Source: Podocnemis expansa
Lineage: Eukaryota; Chordata; Testudines; Podocnemididae
Reading direction: 5' to 3'
Assembly (NCBI GenBank): GCA_007922195.1
Contig: ML682028.1
Coordinates: 17,852,148-17,916,147 of the forward strand
Length of the DNA stretch: 64,000 nt
The first letter of the stretch is position 1. Every line of letters starts with the position of its first letter. The translations under genes and the position numbers were made by a program. A model generated the notes under the pieces. That model was not told the DNA's origin. It did not search any database and worked only from the letters and a program-made list of their open reading frames with translations. Positions 36,331 through 47,470 of this stretch are shown here, one piece after another.

Positions 36331-37920
36331 CAGGAGCAGTCAGAGAGAAGCCAAAGTCCACCTTACTGTACCAGTTTTACCCAGCTCCAGGAACTAGAAC
36401 CTCCCTTTCAGGACTGTGAAGATGTGATTCCCTCCTGGCTGCTGTCTCTCATAATAAAGGCTGCTACTGCTTAGCCAAAGAACAAAGCTTTAGCTTAGCC
36501 AAAGAACAAGGGCTGATTACTGTCCTGAGCACACCTCCCACCACCAGATAAAGAAACAGATCTTAAGAGGTTTAAAGAACACAGTTTGACAGCTTCTGTC
36601 TGCAAGGAAACACTTAGCAGCAGCCCCACAGGGAGCCTGCCCTGGCAGGGACCCTTACCAAAGGAAGATGTTTCTCTCCTCCCATGTCAGCCAGGGCTCC
36701 TCCTGGGGTAGCCAGATACATTCAGCTGAGATCTGGGAAGCCCAGAGAGAAGAGAGAGATGCCAGGAAGCTGCTCCAAGTGGCTGAGGCTAGTACAATAT
36801 AAGGGTAAACAGCAGTACAAGAGAGGGGCCGGGGGGCACGGAATTTAAAGCAGGGATGGGTGTCAAGCCACTGCGGCCGACTGGCATTTGAGTACAAGAG
36901 ATTCTACACTTTCTGTATGTGCCTAGTTTGTGCCAGGGGTGGCCAGGCCACTGTGTTCGCTGTCTGTAATTGCGACCAGCATTAAGAATTCATCAGGCCA
37001 GAGGCGGCAGGTCTGGAGCAGAGAATCTCCCCAGCCGTGGCCTGGAGGTGGAAAGCTGGCTGCTGGGGAAGGAGACTGAAATTCAAAGCCTGGCATGTAA
37101 TGGGCAGCTGCCTGCTTGCTCTGGGGTCCTTTGCTCTCAGTAGCACTATCTGGGCTACCCAGGATCAGGGGCAGTGGTAGTGGTAGTGAGCACAGCACTG
37201 GTACCGGGGGGGGGCAAGGTCCCCCTGCAATGCACCCCAAGTCTAGCAAAGCTGCTTAGATGGCGCTGCTCTCCCCACCCACATGGTGTGGGTCTAACAA
37301 AGGCCCAGCACTCAGGAGCCAAATCGCACTCAGCTCTGGCTGGGGAGCTGTACTTCACCAAACCCAGCAAAAAACTGGTGCTAAATTGAATCAATCCATC
37401 TTGGAAATGGTTCTTGTCAGCCTGTGTCAGGGAAGGCGGCTGCAGGAGAGAGAGGGATCAGAGGGAGGGATTGGGGGGGGGGTCAGCAACAGAAGTGCAA
37501 ACTGCATCCACAGCCCAGGGGAGAGGAGATGCACATGCTTACGCCCCACCCCACAGCAACTCTGTAATCAGGGCTGCCCATCTGCCCATGGGCTCGGGCC
37601 AGGCATGCAGAGCCAGGGAGGCCCTGTTCAGGTTTCCCATTGCTCATGGGCAGTAGGGATAGGTCTCAACATCGGATATGGCCAGTACCAGAGATATGTG
37701 TTAATCACATAGGGACACAAAAAATCCTCAATCTAACTCATCCCTCTTGTTACCCACAAACACTAGGGCACCCCATCTTAACCTCCATACACAGAGGGCT
37801 CAAAGCACAACCCAGTTATGGCACTCCCGAGTATTTCCCTGTCCATAAGGCTCCAGGGGAAAGACCCAACTCACATTCTAGGGATCAGGGCCACCCACTC
37901 CCAGGTCGTAGGGTGTAACC

Positions 37921-38105
37921 TGGGGGTCTCAAACACGGCCCACAGACTACATGCAGCCCCTAAAGCTATTTCCTACGACCCATGCCGATACTAATGTTAT
38001 CGATATTTGCAATATCATTGTATGAAAAGGTTTCAGTGGTGCACCCTCAGGCTAACGTACCAGTCCTCATGCGGCCTTCATGGTGATTTGAGTTTGAAAG
38101 CCCTG
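37921..38105 (+). mobile_element. hAT MITE, 185 bp (copy 1)
   Basis: Termini are TGGGGGTCTCAAAC and GTTTGAAAGCCCTG complement-like ends (ideal CAGGGGTCTCAAAC). A perfect 8-bp target duplication, GTGTAACC, lies at 37913-37920 and 38106-38113. There is no coding capacity. A second copy of the same family lies at 54357-54543 in the same orientation. The 3' part, from 'atatttgcaatatcatt' to 'aaaaggtttcagtggt', is nearly identical between them. Confidence 0.9.
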
Positions 38106-38113
38106 GTGTAACC

Positions 38114-41100
38114 TGATTAACTGAAGTACCCAGGGCTCCAAGCATAATCTTCTGTGGGGTTGCGGAGTCCTCTACCAGTCAAGGAGCCTTACACAGTAAT
38201 ATCTGTATTCTCTATTTATTAACAATTACCAAACCAGCACACAGTTCCCACCGCACCCCATAAAGCAAACTCACACCTCTTGGCGGCCAGTCAGGATTGT
38301 GTTGTCTGCGGACTCCTGCTGCATGATACAGCTTGGAGGGTGCTGAGGTCTGGCACCTCTACAATTCAGGTTCCAAGGAACTTTCTTTTGGACCCAAGTT
38401 ACATAGCTAAAACTTGGGCCTTGCTTAGCTATGCCTTAACCAGGCCTTTTAAATGACAGCATGGCAAACACCACTCCTACCTAGCCCATTCCAAGACAGT
38501 TCTATAACCAGCACCTTAGGTGATAAAAATATCGCACATTTAATCATGCAACAGACAGAAACAATCAAAGAACCAGACAGAAACCAACTGGCTAAATAAT
38601 ACAGTGGAAACATAAGACAAAATACTATGGGTAGGTCTATACTGACTGTGGCAAATTCACCACCATCAGCTTGGCGTTCCAGGAGCGATCTGCAGCAAGT
38701 CTGAACTTGCTGCACCACTCCTGGAAATTGGCCCTGGAAGTCCTGGGGTCAGGAAGTGTAGAGGAAAGTCAACTGCAAGGGATTTGCGGTTGGCTTTTCC
38801 CTGACGTGTACTGGCGGCTTACAAAGTCGCCACCACTTACACAAGGAATTTTACATTCCTTGCATAACTAGCGGTCAACTTCCGCCACAAAGCCCTCTAG
38901 TGTAGACTAGGGCTAGATTTTACAACCACAAGAGTCAGTAAATGATTCCTTACCAGCCAGAAGACTAGCAACCAAAGTTTCCTTTAAATAGCTGGCTCTT
39001 CATCTGGTAGTGACAGGTAAGGGGCTATGGGAATCTACTGCCCAAAGAAACTAAACCTCCAGTGGAGCAGCAACAACTGGCAGGATCTGAGTACAGGAGG
39101 ATTCAAGGAAAAGCAGCATTCACAGGAAAACTGGGAATCAATCCTGTACAGAGGTTCTCTTTCCATCTCTTTGCCCAGGACTGGCTTTCACTTAGTGAAT
39201 GCAGCCTCCCTGTCAAGCCGCTGCGTCCAAAGCCAGCACCGCACCTCCACAGGATATGAGCTCCCACTCAGAGATCCTCTGGAAGGTGTGTGAAGGAGCA
39301 GCCACTTGTGTTAGGGAGGAAAGGAGCAGAAATACCTGCTGGCCCAGCTAATTCCCTCCATCATCAATTTTCCAAGCTGTACCCCAGAATGGAGGCCACC
39401 AAATAAAGATCTCTGGGGTGGGCTCCAGAAGACAGAGCGGGGACAACCAAGGCAGTCTGGCCTGGAACGAATATAGATAAGCGCTTGTGTACTGAGCCCA
39501 TGGACTGGTACATTAAAACATAGCACTAAACAGAGTGGCAGGAGTGGCTAGACCCTAGTGACTGAGCTTCCATCCAGACTTTCACACCAACCTAACTGCA
39601 TCACCGAGACAAGCACTTCAAAAGTCATGGCAGCTGCAGATCCGCACCCTGTCCAGACTTGAGACCATCAATTGTTCCCGCCACAGACACTGGTGTGAAA
39701 GGGAAGCCACCAGGAAAGGGGGTTTAACTGCAGAGATTCCAAGCACATGGCTTCATGAAACTTGAACATGACCCCCATGAGACAGGAACCACGGGGCCAG
39801 GATTACTAACTGCAGCTGGCTTGCAGAGTGGGTCAGTGTGTGAGAGGGGCATGTGGACAGATCTGTGGTGGGGTGAGCAGCACTTCACAGGACACAACTG
39901 TGCTGCTGCAATGCAAACAAGAAACTGAAGGGCAGGGTGAGCAAGCATCTGCGTGCTGGGGTGCTTACAACTCTCAGTGACTGCGCAAGCACAGCGCGAT
40001 GCAAAGATGTGCCCGCTCTCACACCTGTCCGTTGCTCTGCAGACAGTGCCATTGGCCAGGGAGGCTCTGATGCTTAACTACTGACACATGGTCACACAGA
40101 TCAGCCCCTGCTGCTGGCACCAGGGGGAGGGGAAGGCAATGGCTTCATGCAGCTGCACTCACTCTGTGCAAGGGAAGATCAGCACCAACACAGGACACAC
40201 ATACAGGGCAATTCAGGCCCCACCTCACACAGCCACACCCACCCACACAACTGCTCCTGAGTGGACAGACCAGAAGACAAGGATGTGGGAAACAGGGTGC
40301 AAGATCAATTGAGAGGCTGGCCAGCCTTGGGTCATGGGTAAGAACCAAAAGATAGGCACCTCTCACTTTCTGGGAAAGTCATTTCCTGATCAAGAGCATG
40401 TAGCTGGGTCCCAGGCTCTAATATAAACCCCATCCCTGTTCCAAACACCCCCAATCTAGATTGGGACAAATTATCCACCTAGCAGTGAGCATGGCTCCTG
40501 CCGTGCTCTGTCTCAGCCCCGAATCAGCCCCTGATCCAGACTTGGCTGCTTTGCCAAGGTCTTGCTCCTATGTAAGGGATTCAAGCCTGGATGGAGACAG
40601 GACAACTCCACTGTGGAGGAGGGGAGTGCTTTAAAACAGGTTCCCTGTGTTGGGCTCCCCCAGGGCTGAATGGGTGGCAGATGTGCCCATTTCTAACCCA
40701 AGTAGGATGGGCTTCCTATGGCTATGGCAGCAATTTACATCTGAGCAAGCAGCCCAGGACTGGCACTGCAAACATGATAGGAGACCATTTTTGCTCGGCA
40801 TCACAGATGAGACCAGCAGAGAGGCTGTGTGACACTGATCTCCCCCTGTAGTGCCCACACCCACCAGCACAGCTGTCGGGGTGGGGGTATTTTGTCCAGC
40901 CCCCATACAGGCGTCCACCCAGCCTCTCATTCCCAAATTGCATCAAATTCACACCAGCATACCCAAAAGAAAGCTCGCGCTACCCAAATCCCCAGCGGTG
41001 TGCTTTGGGGAGCAGGGGGGCATGATGGGCTCTGGTCCCTGCTCAACTCCTTCACTGTGCCCAGCACTGGAATGTATGGGCAGGGAGGATGCTTGCTGTT

Positions 41101-41847
41101 CCCTTGGCAGCCAGCACGCCTGAGTCGAGGTCAGTGCAGCCCTAATTCATGTGACAACAGGGAGCACCTCCTCTGAAAAGAGATCAGCTGGCAGGGCCCA
41201 AACTTAATTTTTCTTGGGCTCCATGCAAACTTCTAACTTGGGCCCCTCCCCCACAGGGTAATGAGGCCTGGGCAGTGCCCCCAGTAAAGTTTACCCTTCT
41301 CCCCCTGCCCCATGTGGCAGCCCTGCCAGCTGGCACCTCTCACTCCGTTCCCCGGTCAGCACCCAAGGGCATGGTTTCCCCACGCCCTCTTGGTATGTCA
41401 TCTGCTGCTGGCAGCAGGGCCCACACCCCATCCACAGCACTACAAACAAGGAAGAGGGGAGGGCCCCAGGAGGGCAGGAGTGGAATCTGCTAACTCAGCA
41501 ATCAGGCAGGACCCCCTGAAACCTGGCTCTCACAAAGGAAATTAGAAGGGTAAACCATCCATCTTTTGCACCACCAGTCCTAATTAAGAGCCAGCCAATT
41601 CCCCTGCCTGCCTGCATTCTTCCCCAGTGCAATATGTTATTTACCTGCAGCTAATAGGTTCAGTGCAATAATGACAGCGTCGTATCAAATGACTGGATCT
41701 CTGCTTCTGGCAGCTTTAAAGACCAGTCACCCGGGCACTAGGGTTTCTAATGACATGTTTTGTCATCTGCAAGGTTTCAGTTCAACACCACTCATTCTCT
41801 ACAACAAGACACCATCCAGATTTGAAGTCCAGACACAGCCCTGCCAG
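38114..41847. other. Non-coding stretch with a hairpin MITE
   Basis: A hairpin-bearing MITE-like element lies at 38627-38912. The part at 38140-38400 has some LTR-like traits (minus-strand AATAAA near 38215) but no match elsewhere in the window. From 38920 to 41847 nothing is recognised. Confidence 0.45.
38627..38912. mobile_element. MITE-like element with terminal repeats and a strong hairpin
   Basis: The left end reads 'tgggtaggtctatactg' and the right end, complemented, reads 'ccctagtctacactag'. These are imperfect terminal inverted repeats of a kind common in reptile MITEs. CTA flanks both sides (38624-38626 and 38913-38915), compatible with a 3-bp duplication of a PIF/Harbinger type or a TA of a Tc1/mariner type. 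Inside is a near-perfect hairpin at 38677-38726. No coding capacity. Confidence 0.55.
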
Positions 41848-42112
41848 CAGGAGCGTCACTGCCCCCAGGAAGGACCCAGGGCACCAGCCCAGGCCCCGCC
41901 CCCTTACAGCAGGCCATGCCCCCTGGTTGCAGGCCACACCCCCTGGCTGGGAACAGGGCCGGGAGGGGCAGCTGCAGCCGTGGGCAGCTGGGCCCTGGAT
42001 CCCCGGCCCGATTGGGCCGCAGACCGGCAGAGGCGGGGACCCCCAGACCCGGAGCACTGGCACTGGGATTCGGGGCATGGGCCCTGTGTGCCCAGTGCCA
42101 GCAATGCCCCTG
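41848..42112. mobile_element. Non-autonomous hAT element, GC-rich family (copy 2)
   Basis: The 265-bp element is collinear with the one at 18989-19274. Both share 'ggcagctgggccc', then 'ggatc', 'cagcccgat' or 'cggcccgat', 'agaggcggg', 'cactgg', and 'catgggccc' or 'cacgggccc'. Termini are CAGGAGCGTCACT and the matching AGCAATGCCCCTG. The flanks CCTGCCAG and CCCACCAG agree at 6 of 8 bases, a decayed target duplication. Confidence 0.85.
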
Positions 42113-44652
42113 CCCACCAGTTAAGGTGAGAAATATGGCACTGCACAAGGCAGGGGAATGAAGTTTGGATACCTGTGGTGCTCAATTCATTTGAAGGGAG
42201 CAATCCAGGTGCTGCGTGCAGCAATTACAAGCCAAGCTGGAGCAGGTTCTCAACATTCCCCCTTGGTGATTTATGGATGGGATCCATGGGAGGCTTGGAC
42301 CAACTCTGATCCGGAGATGCCTGCCTTCGTCAAGAGAGAGAATGAATCACTGGGCAGCCCTGACTGTGTGGAGCAGCAATGCAAAGCATTACTGGGAGGA
42401 GTCTCCCTGGGGGGATGCAACCTTCCCTGCTGCACGTCCTTGGGGTCTCACCCAGGAGGAAACTTTTAGGGTTGGTTGAGGGACAGGGACTCCCTTCTAA
42501 GTTGTAATCGACTGCCAGCTGCCACTGTCTAGCTCCTTGAGGTCACACTCCTGATGCTATGGGGCTGGATGAGAATGCAGGACATTATGGGGGGCAGGAA
42601 AACCTTGGAATGGGGACTTAGTTACTCACACCCTCTGTTGTGCATCCTTCCAAGCCAGACCAGACACTGCTCCCACAGTACTCAAGTCAGCTGATCCAAC
42701 AGAGAAATGCCAGGGGGCCCCACAGATCCACCTCCTCACACTGCCGCAGCAAAGGCACAGTCAGCCAGGCCAAGGGGAAACAGGGGTTGAGAGTTCTTCA
42801 TTTTTCAGCAATTTCATCTCTGAGCCAAATCCCTCCCTGCAGAGATAACCTGGCTCAGCCGCAGATTCCAACAGGAGCCGCTGTGTCTACACACCACAGG
42901 CTCCTCCTGCCCTAGCCTGAGAGCAGTGGCGGCGAACAATGGTCAGCCCTGAAGGGACAGCAAACCTCTGAGGAGTAAAGGGAAAGGCAGGAGGGAGGGA
43001 AAAGCAAAACACTTGAGCCAGCAGCTTGAGACTGCATCACAGCCAAGGTCCAGGCAGCAGGAATGAAGGACCAGTATTAATCACTACCATGTAATGCGCA
43101 GCTTGTCCTTCCTGCCCCAGGGCTTGGTTCCCATGGTGCCACATAGATGCAGCATGCAAGAGAGCAAGCAAGGTGGTAAACCCCACTGGCATGTTTGTTA
43201 AGAAACTGAGCTCCTTGGTCTGGTGGCTCAGCCAGGGCTGTGTGGGAAGTGCCAAGTGATTTATTTTCACCAATTACTGGTGCACTTTTCCCTTCCCGGG
43301 GACCACACTTCATTGACTGAACCCTATTGAAAACAAATTAACCAGCTCTGGGACACAAAGATCTGTTTCCCCCTCCTCTGGAGACTTGCAGCAAAGCCAT
43401 GAGAAATGCAGCACATGCCTGAGAGCTGCGCGTTTCCTTTCTGGAGGGTCTGAGATGCAAGCAGGGGTACACAGATCCTGCCCTCGTTTTGGGCTTTGCC
43501 AAAGGAGATCCCATGATGAGCAGGACAGCCTGGGCTGTGGGAACTGTGCACAGCGCTGTCCCCGCAGCAGAGCTGGTCTGGAAGAGCAGGAGGGCTGGCC
43601 TCAGACCAGACGTTAAAGATTGTCCACAAAACACACATTGCCATGTAGGGGGGAACATGTTATCACATGGGTCAGCAGGGAATGTGTTGACAGGACTGGA
43701 AACTGCAATAACCATCTCTTGCAGCTGTGGCTGTCCAGAGCTCCCACACAGCTGTGCCCTGCAGCCATCACAGACAAGGGTCTTCATGATTTCCCACCAC
43801 CACCTCAACACCATAACATCTGCTGTGGTGATGGGCCCCAAAAGGCCCTCAAGGGGTCGGTTCTCCCTCCACAGTGGGACAGGGATCTCCCCAATCTCTG
43901 GGCTGTCAGTAGCAGTTGGCACAAGAGGGTGCATATCTGCTCCCATCTCATGCCACCCTCCTCTGGAGCTGCTGTAGTTACAGCCCCCCCTTCCCTGTGC
44001 AGCTCCCTTCAAAGCCCCGCAAAGCACTCCAGGGGCTGCATGGTCATGAGTGACAGGACAAGAGGCCAAGCGGCTCCTGCTGCCCACTCCCCAGTGACCC
44101 ATGCTACAGCCATGGCAGGGAAGAACCCCAGGTACGCAGGTGTTGAGAACTAGCCTTCATGCAGGTGTGAGTAGACTCTCCTCCCCGGCAGGCCAGCTGG
44201 CCTCCAATCCCTGGAGCAGGACTGTCCCAGATGCAGAGTCCTCCCCTCCACACAACTGTTACCCTCATAACCTTTCTACCTCCAAGCAGCAGCAAGCACC
44301 TTGGCTCCACAGGCTCCTTCTTGGGGTGGGTGGCCACCTCCCATTAGCCTCTCCAGTGCAGCTCTCAGGGCTTTGCCCTCCACCGTCTACCAATGCTGGC
44401 ATGTGCAGAGCACTATTCCTGCTGTGACTGTAACCTCCCACAACATAGGAACCTCTCCAGAGAATTCCCTTCCCCACCCCATCCTTGGCTCTGAGCAGAT
44501 CACCCATCTCTGGAGAGGTGGGGCGGCATCCTTGGCTTTCTGATGGCTTTGAAAGCCAAGCTACACTCAGCCCAGTTTGGGAAGCAACTCAGAGCTGTTC
44601 CCCACTGACAGCAGCCTGGGCTGACTTAATTGAGGAAAAGGCTCAGTCTAGG
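42113..44652. other. Non-coding stretch, nothing recognised
   Basis: The 254-codon minus-strand frame at 43338-44102 is overlapped by frames of 162 and 177 codons on the other strand and shows no domain. I see no repeat family here. Confidence 0.5.
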
Positions 44653-44660
44653 TTCTAGAG

Positions 44661-45186
44661 CAGGAGTAGGCAACCCCTGGCACGTATGCCAACAGTGGCA
44701 CCCAAGCCTATTCAGAGCAGCACATGACACCCTTTGCTGTACCACAAAAATTGCCACTCCTTCCACCAAAAGCCACTCTGGGTGGCTTCCTTCAGGTGCA
44801 ACTGGGACACAAGGGGTACCCCCATGCCTATGCCTCCACGTAACACAGAATAAAGCTGCTCGGAGTGGCTCCTCTCTGTAGTGTGATGCCCCCCATAGGA
44901 GCCCTTCTGGACAGCTTCTTTCTGCAACGTGTCTGGGAACCCCTGAAAGAAGCCACTTCTTTTTGTGACATGACTGGGGACCCTGTTCCCAGGCACAGCT
45001 CCAAGATGAGCCACTCTATGCAACTTCTTTCTGTAGCATGTCTGGGAAGTGCTCCCACTCCAGCCATGACCACTGCTAAATTTTCAGGCAGCTGCCACAT
45101 TTTTTCAGCAGAGTGGGCCGCCGGCACCAGCTGAGAGTCAGGGAGGAAGGACTGGCACAGGGGTTGGCAAAGGTTGCTGACCCCTG
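44661..45186. mobile_element. Non-autonomous hAT element, 526 bp, with internal tandem repeats
   Basis: Left end CAGGAGTAGGCAACC and right end GGTTGCTGACCCCTG are inverted repeats. The 8-bp target duplication TTCTAGAG is perfect at 44653-44660 and 45187-45194. The ends match the common vertebrate hAT type (CAGGGGTCGGCAACC). The interior from about 44762 to 45058 is built of diverged tandem units containing 'cttctttctg', 'gtgtctggga' and related words. No transposase frame remains. Confidence 0.92.
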
Positions 45187-45194
45187 TTCTAGAG

Positions 45195-47009
45195 AATCTA
45201 TCAGCATCACACTCACACCCACAGCCTGGGCATGCACCTAATCCACACCGGGCTGAGCCCAGAAAAGGGCCACGTCATACACTGGCAGGCAGCAGTGAGT
45301 CCAGCAGGAATTAGGGACCCCTGCGCGAGCCCTGGATTGGGGCAGATGGTGCATTAAGGGGCAGGTGGGAAGTGGAAGAAGAAAGGTAGGGTGTCTGCGG
45401 CACTGACAACTCTCCCAGTACCCCCTCCACTCTTCACCCAACCCACTTAATCTCCCCTCCTTCCCACCAGCCCATATACTCACTACCACACATGGTGGTG
45501 CTGTAAGCACCAGCGCACATAAGCTGTCAGGAGTCTTCCAGGAAAACACTGCAGGTCCTGTCAGTGGCAGGCCTTGGCATTCCTGCTGCTGCTGCCAACA
45601 TGTAAGGCTCCAGGGAGGTGAGGTGCCTGTTTGCCCTGAGCATGTGACTGGTCTCCCTCCCCCACTTCATAGGCAATCTTAGTGCAGGTGGGGAAGTCCC
45701 ACAAGGGGGGAGAAGCCACTACGTCCCAGCCTCCAGTGAGGCTCGTGGGAGGGCTGGGGCCCCAGCTGGGGGGGGGCAGTGGGGGCTCCAGCAAGGTCAG
45801 GGAGGCAGGACTGGGGTTGGGAAAGGTTGGGGGCCCTGCCAAGGCCAGCAGGAGGTCTGGGGACCTGGTGAGGCCAGGGGGTGAGGGGGCAAAAGTCAAC
45901 GATGGTGGCCTCATTCTTGACTTTTGCCAGGACTGGCCCCTGCCTCTCCTCAATGGGTTAGGACACAGCAGTCTAGACTGCCAGACCTGTAATTATAAAT
46001 AACTGTGTGAGAAAGGGATGGAGGATGCAATACAGAGCATGGGCAGATGGGGGAAACAGCCCAACCTACAAAAAAACCCTAGCCCCAGGCCTCAAGGCAG
46101 GTCAGTGCACTGCATGCCATCCCAGAGCCTCCCCCTCCCTAAGATGGCCTCCAGAGCTGGCATCAGAAGCTGGCTGTAATCCCACTCCTGTCCTCTGCCA
46201 CCTCAGCTAAACAGCTTTGGGGCAACACCAGGACAGAGCTGGGAGCTCAAGGCTCCCTTGTGATGACCTGGGGAAGCTGGTTGTGTGCACGGGAGAGAGC
46301 TCAGCAGAGTTCTCCACGAGGCGATAGAGGGGCAGTGGAGGACCATTTCAATCCAGCTTGAGGGCTCAGGTCTAGAAGAGGTAACGGTGTCACCGGCCAC
46401 GACTTCAAGTTTTTACAGGGAAGACGGGCATTAGCTAGTCTACAGTCATAATTCATGGATCATATCAAAGCACTGTAGGAAGAAGCATAAAACATCCTTC
46501 CCCCCATTCTACAGCTGGGGGAACTGAGGAACAGAACAGCCTAGCACTATGCTCAAGGCCGCCTGGCATATCTCAGAATAGATCCCGGGTCTGTTGACTG
46601 CAAGCCCAGTGCCCCAACCCAGCCCAGCCACATGTCTGATGTGCAGTGACTGATAGATGCTGGCCCACAGATGGATCAGAATGGTTAGAGGCAGAGTGGA
46701 CCAACCCAGCCAGCAGGCACATATCTGTGGAAGCCCTAGATACCACCCTGGCCACCATACATCAAAGGGAGCCTCTTCTGGAACTCAGCCCAAATCTGCT
46801 AGGAACACAGTCTCCTCCCTGCAGAGCAGCCCTTCCAGAGCAGGGGAGCCAGGGGTAGCTTCTGTGGGCTGGCACAGACGGAGGAAGCCATGGAAGATGC
46901 AAGGGGCTCCAGAGCGGGGGTGAAGGCTGTGGGGATGGCAGATATTTGGGGATCCACCTTCCACTGAGAGGTAGCCCCTGTTCCACAACTGGAAGGTTCT
47001 GCAAAAGGT
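45195..47009. other. Non-coding stretch with a G-rich patch and a SINE piece
   Basis: A G-rich patch with repeated 'aggtcaggg', 'gaggccaggggg' words lies at 45735-45890, and an inverted SINE at 46445-46620. No gene is recognised. Confidence 0.5.
46445..46620 (-). mobile_element. MIR/L3-like SINE, reverse orientation
   Basis: 'atatcaaagcactgtaggaa', 'cattctacagctgggggaac', 'tgaggaacagaacagcctag' and 'aatagatcccgggtctgttg' follow the inverted SINE body. It is diverged but in complete order. Confidence 0.75.
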
Positions 47010-47098
47010 CGCTTAACATGCAGAAGGTCCTGGGTTCACACCCCAGGGGGTTGGACTCGATGATCTCATGAGGTCCCTTCCAACCCTATGGTTCAGTT
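47010..47098 (+). mobile_element. 5'-truncated tRNA-like SINE with a CR1 3' tail
   Basis: At 47029-47047 'cctgggttcacaccccagg' is a perfect tRNA T-arm with a B-box (GGTTCACACCC). 'taacatgcagaag' just before it resembles an anticodon-side segment. It is followed at once by a CR1 terminus, 'gggttggactcgatgatctc' and 'gaggtcccttccaaccctat'. This tRNA-plus-CR1-tail design is known for reptile SINEs mobilised by CR1 LINEs. Alternatively it is a plain CR1 3' end whose upstream sequence resembles a T-arm by chance. Confidence 0.7.
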
Positions 47099-47239
47099 AA
47101 GTTCGGTCTCCTTGTTTACCCCACCCCTGAGGGCATACTGAGCACTGCAGGCAGGGAAGAACCTCACAGGAAGATGCTAGGAGGAGCTGAACAGGGAAGG
47201 GAGGGGAGGAGTCCAGCTGGAGGTTCTCTACTGACATGA

Positions 47240-47470
47240 GCATTTACAAGGCTTGCCCAGACGCTAATGGCAGTGACCCCATTAAGTGAACCTGGCTAGC
47301 ATTAATTTGACCATATACATACCCACTAATCAGCTGTAACCGTGGCACCCCGCTCAATCTAAATTGATTTATCCAGGCTGGAAATGGATACAAATGTGAT
47401 TAAAGGCTTTTTATTTTACATAGGTTCTCTAGAAAATGATTTAAATCAATTGCCAGGTAAGCCTCATGCT
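47240..47470. promoter_or_regulatory. AT-rich island, strong enhancer candidate
   Basis: Unique sequence dense in homeodomain-type words: 'agacgctaatggcag', 'ctagcattaatttgacc', 'cccactaatcagctg', 'ctaaattgatttatcc', 'gtgattaaagg' and 'gatttaaatcaattgcc'. The last contains the palindrome ATTTAAAT. The flanks are GC-rich. Conservation is not tested. Confidence 0.42.

Larger units (their letters stand above)
35261..37912. other. Non-coding stretch with a CTCF-like site and an old repeat
   Basis: It holds a CTCF-like site (35795), a dispersed repeat piece (36225-36330), a short direct repeat (36470-36509) and G runs at 37206 and 37470. Nothing coding is recognised. Confidence 0.5.

Noticed and set aside
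36930..37105. 'ccaggggtggccaggccac' as the start of another hAT element
   Set aside because: I could not find a matching right end or an 8-bp target duplication.
41195..41300. Short 'gggcccaa' and 'ttgggccc' inverted words as a MITE
   Set aside because: The arms are only 8 bp with no target duplication, which is likely chance in this GC-rich patch.
43338..44102. 254-codon minus-strand open frame
   Set aside because: Frames of 162 and 177 codons overlap it on the opposite strand. Cysteine- and glycine-rich patches follow composition, with no known fold.
47029..47047. tRNA T-arm-like sequence as a tRNA gene
   Set aside because: No acceptor stem or D-arm is present and a CR1 tail follows directly, so it is a SINE relic.
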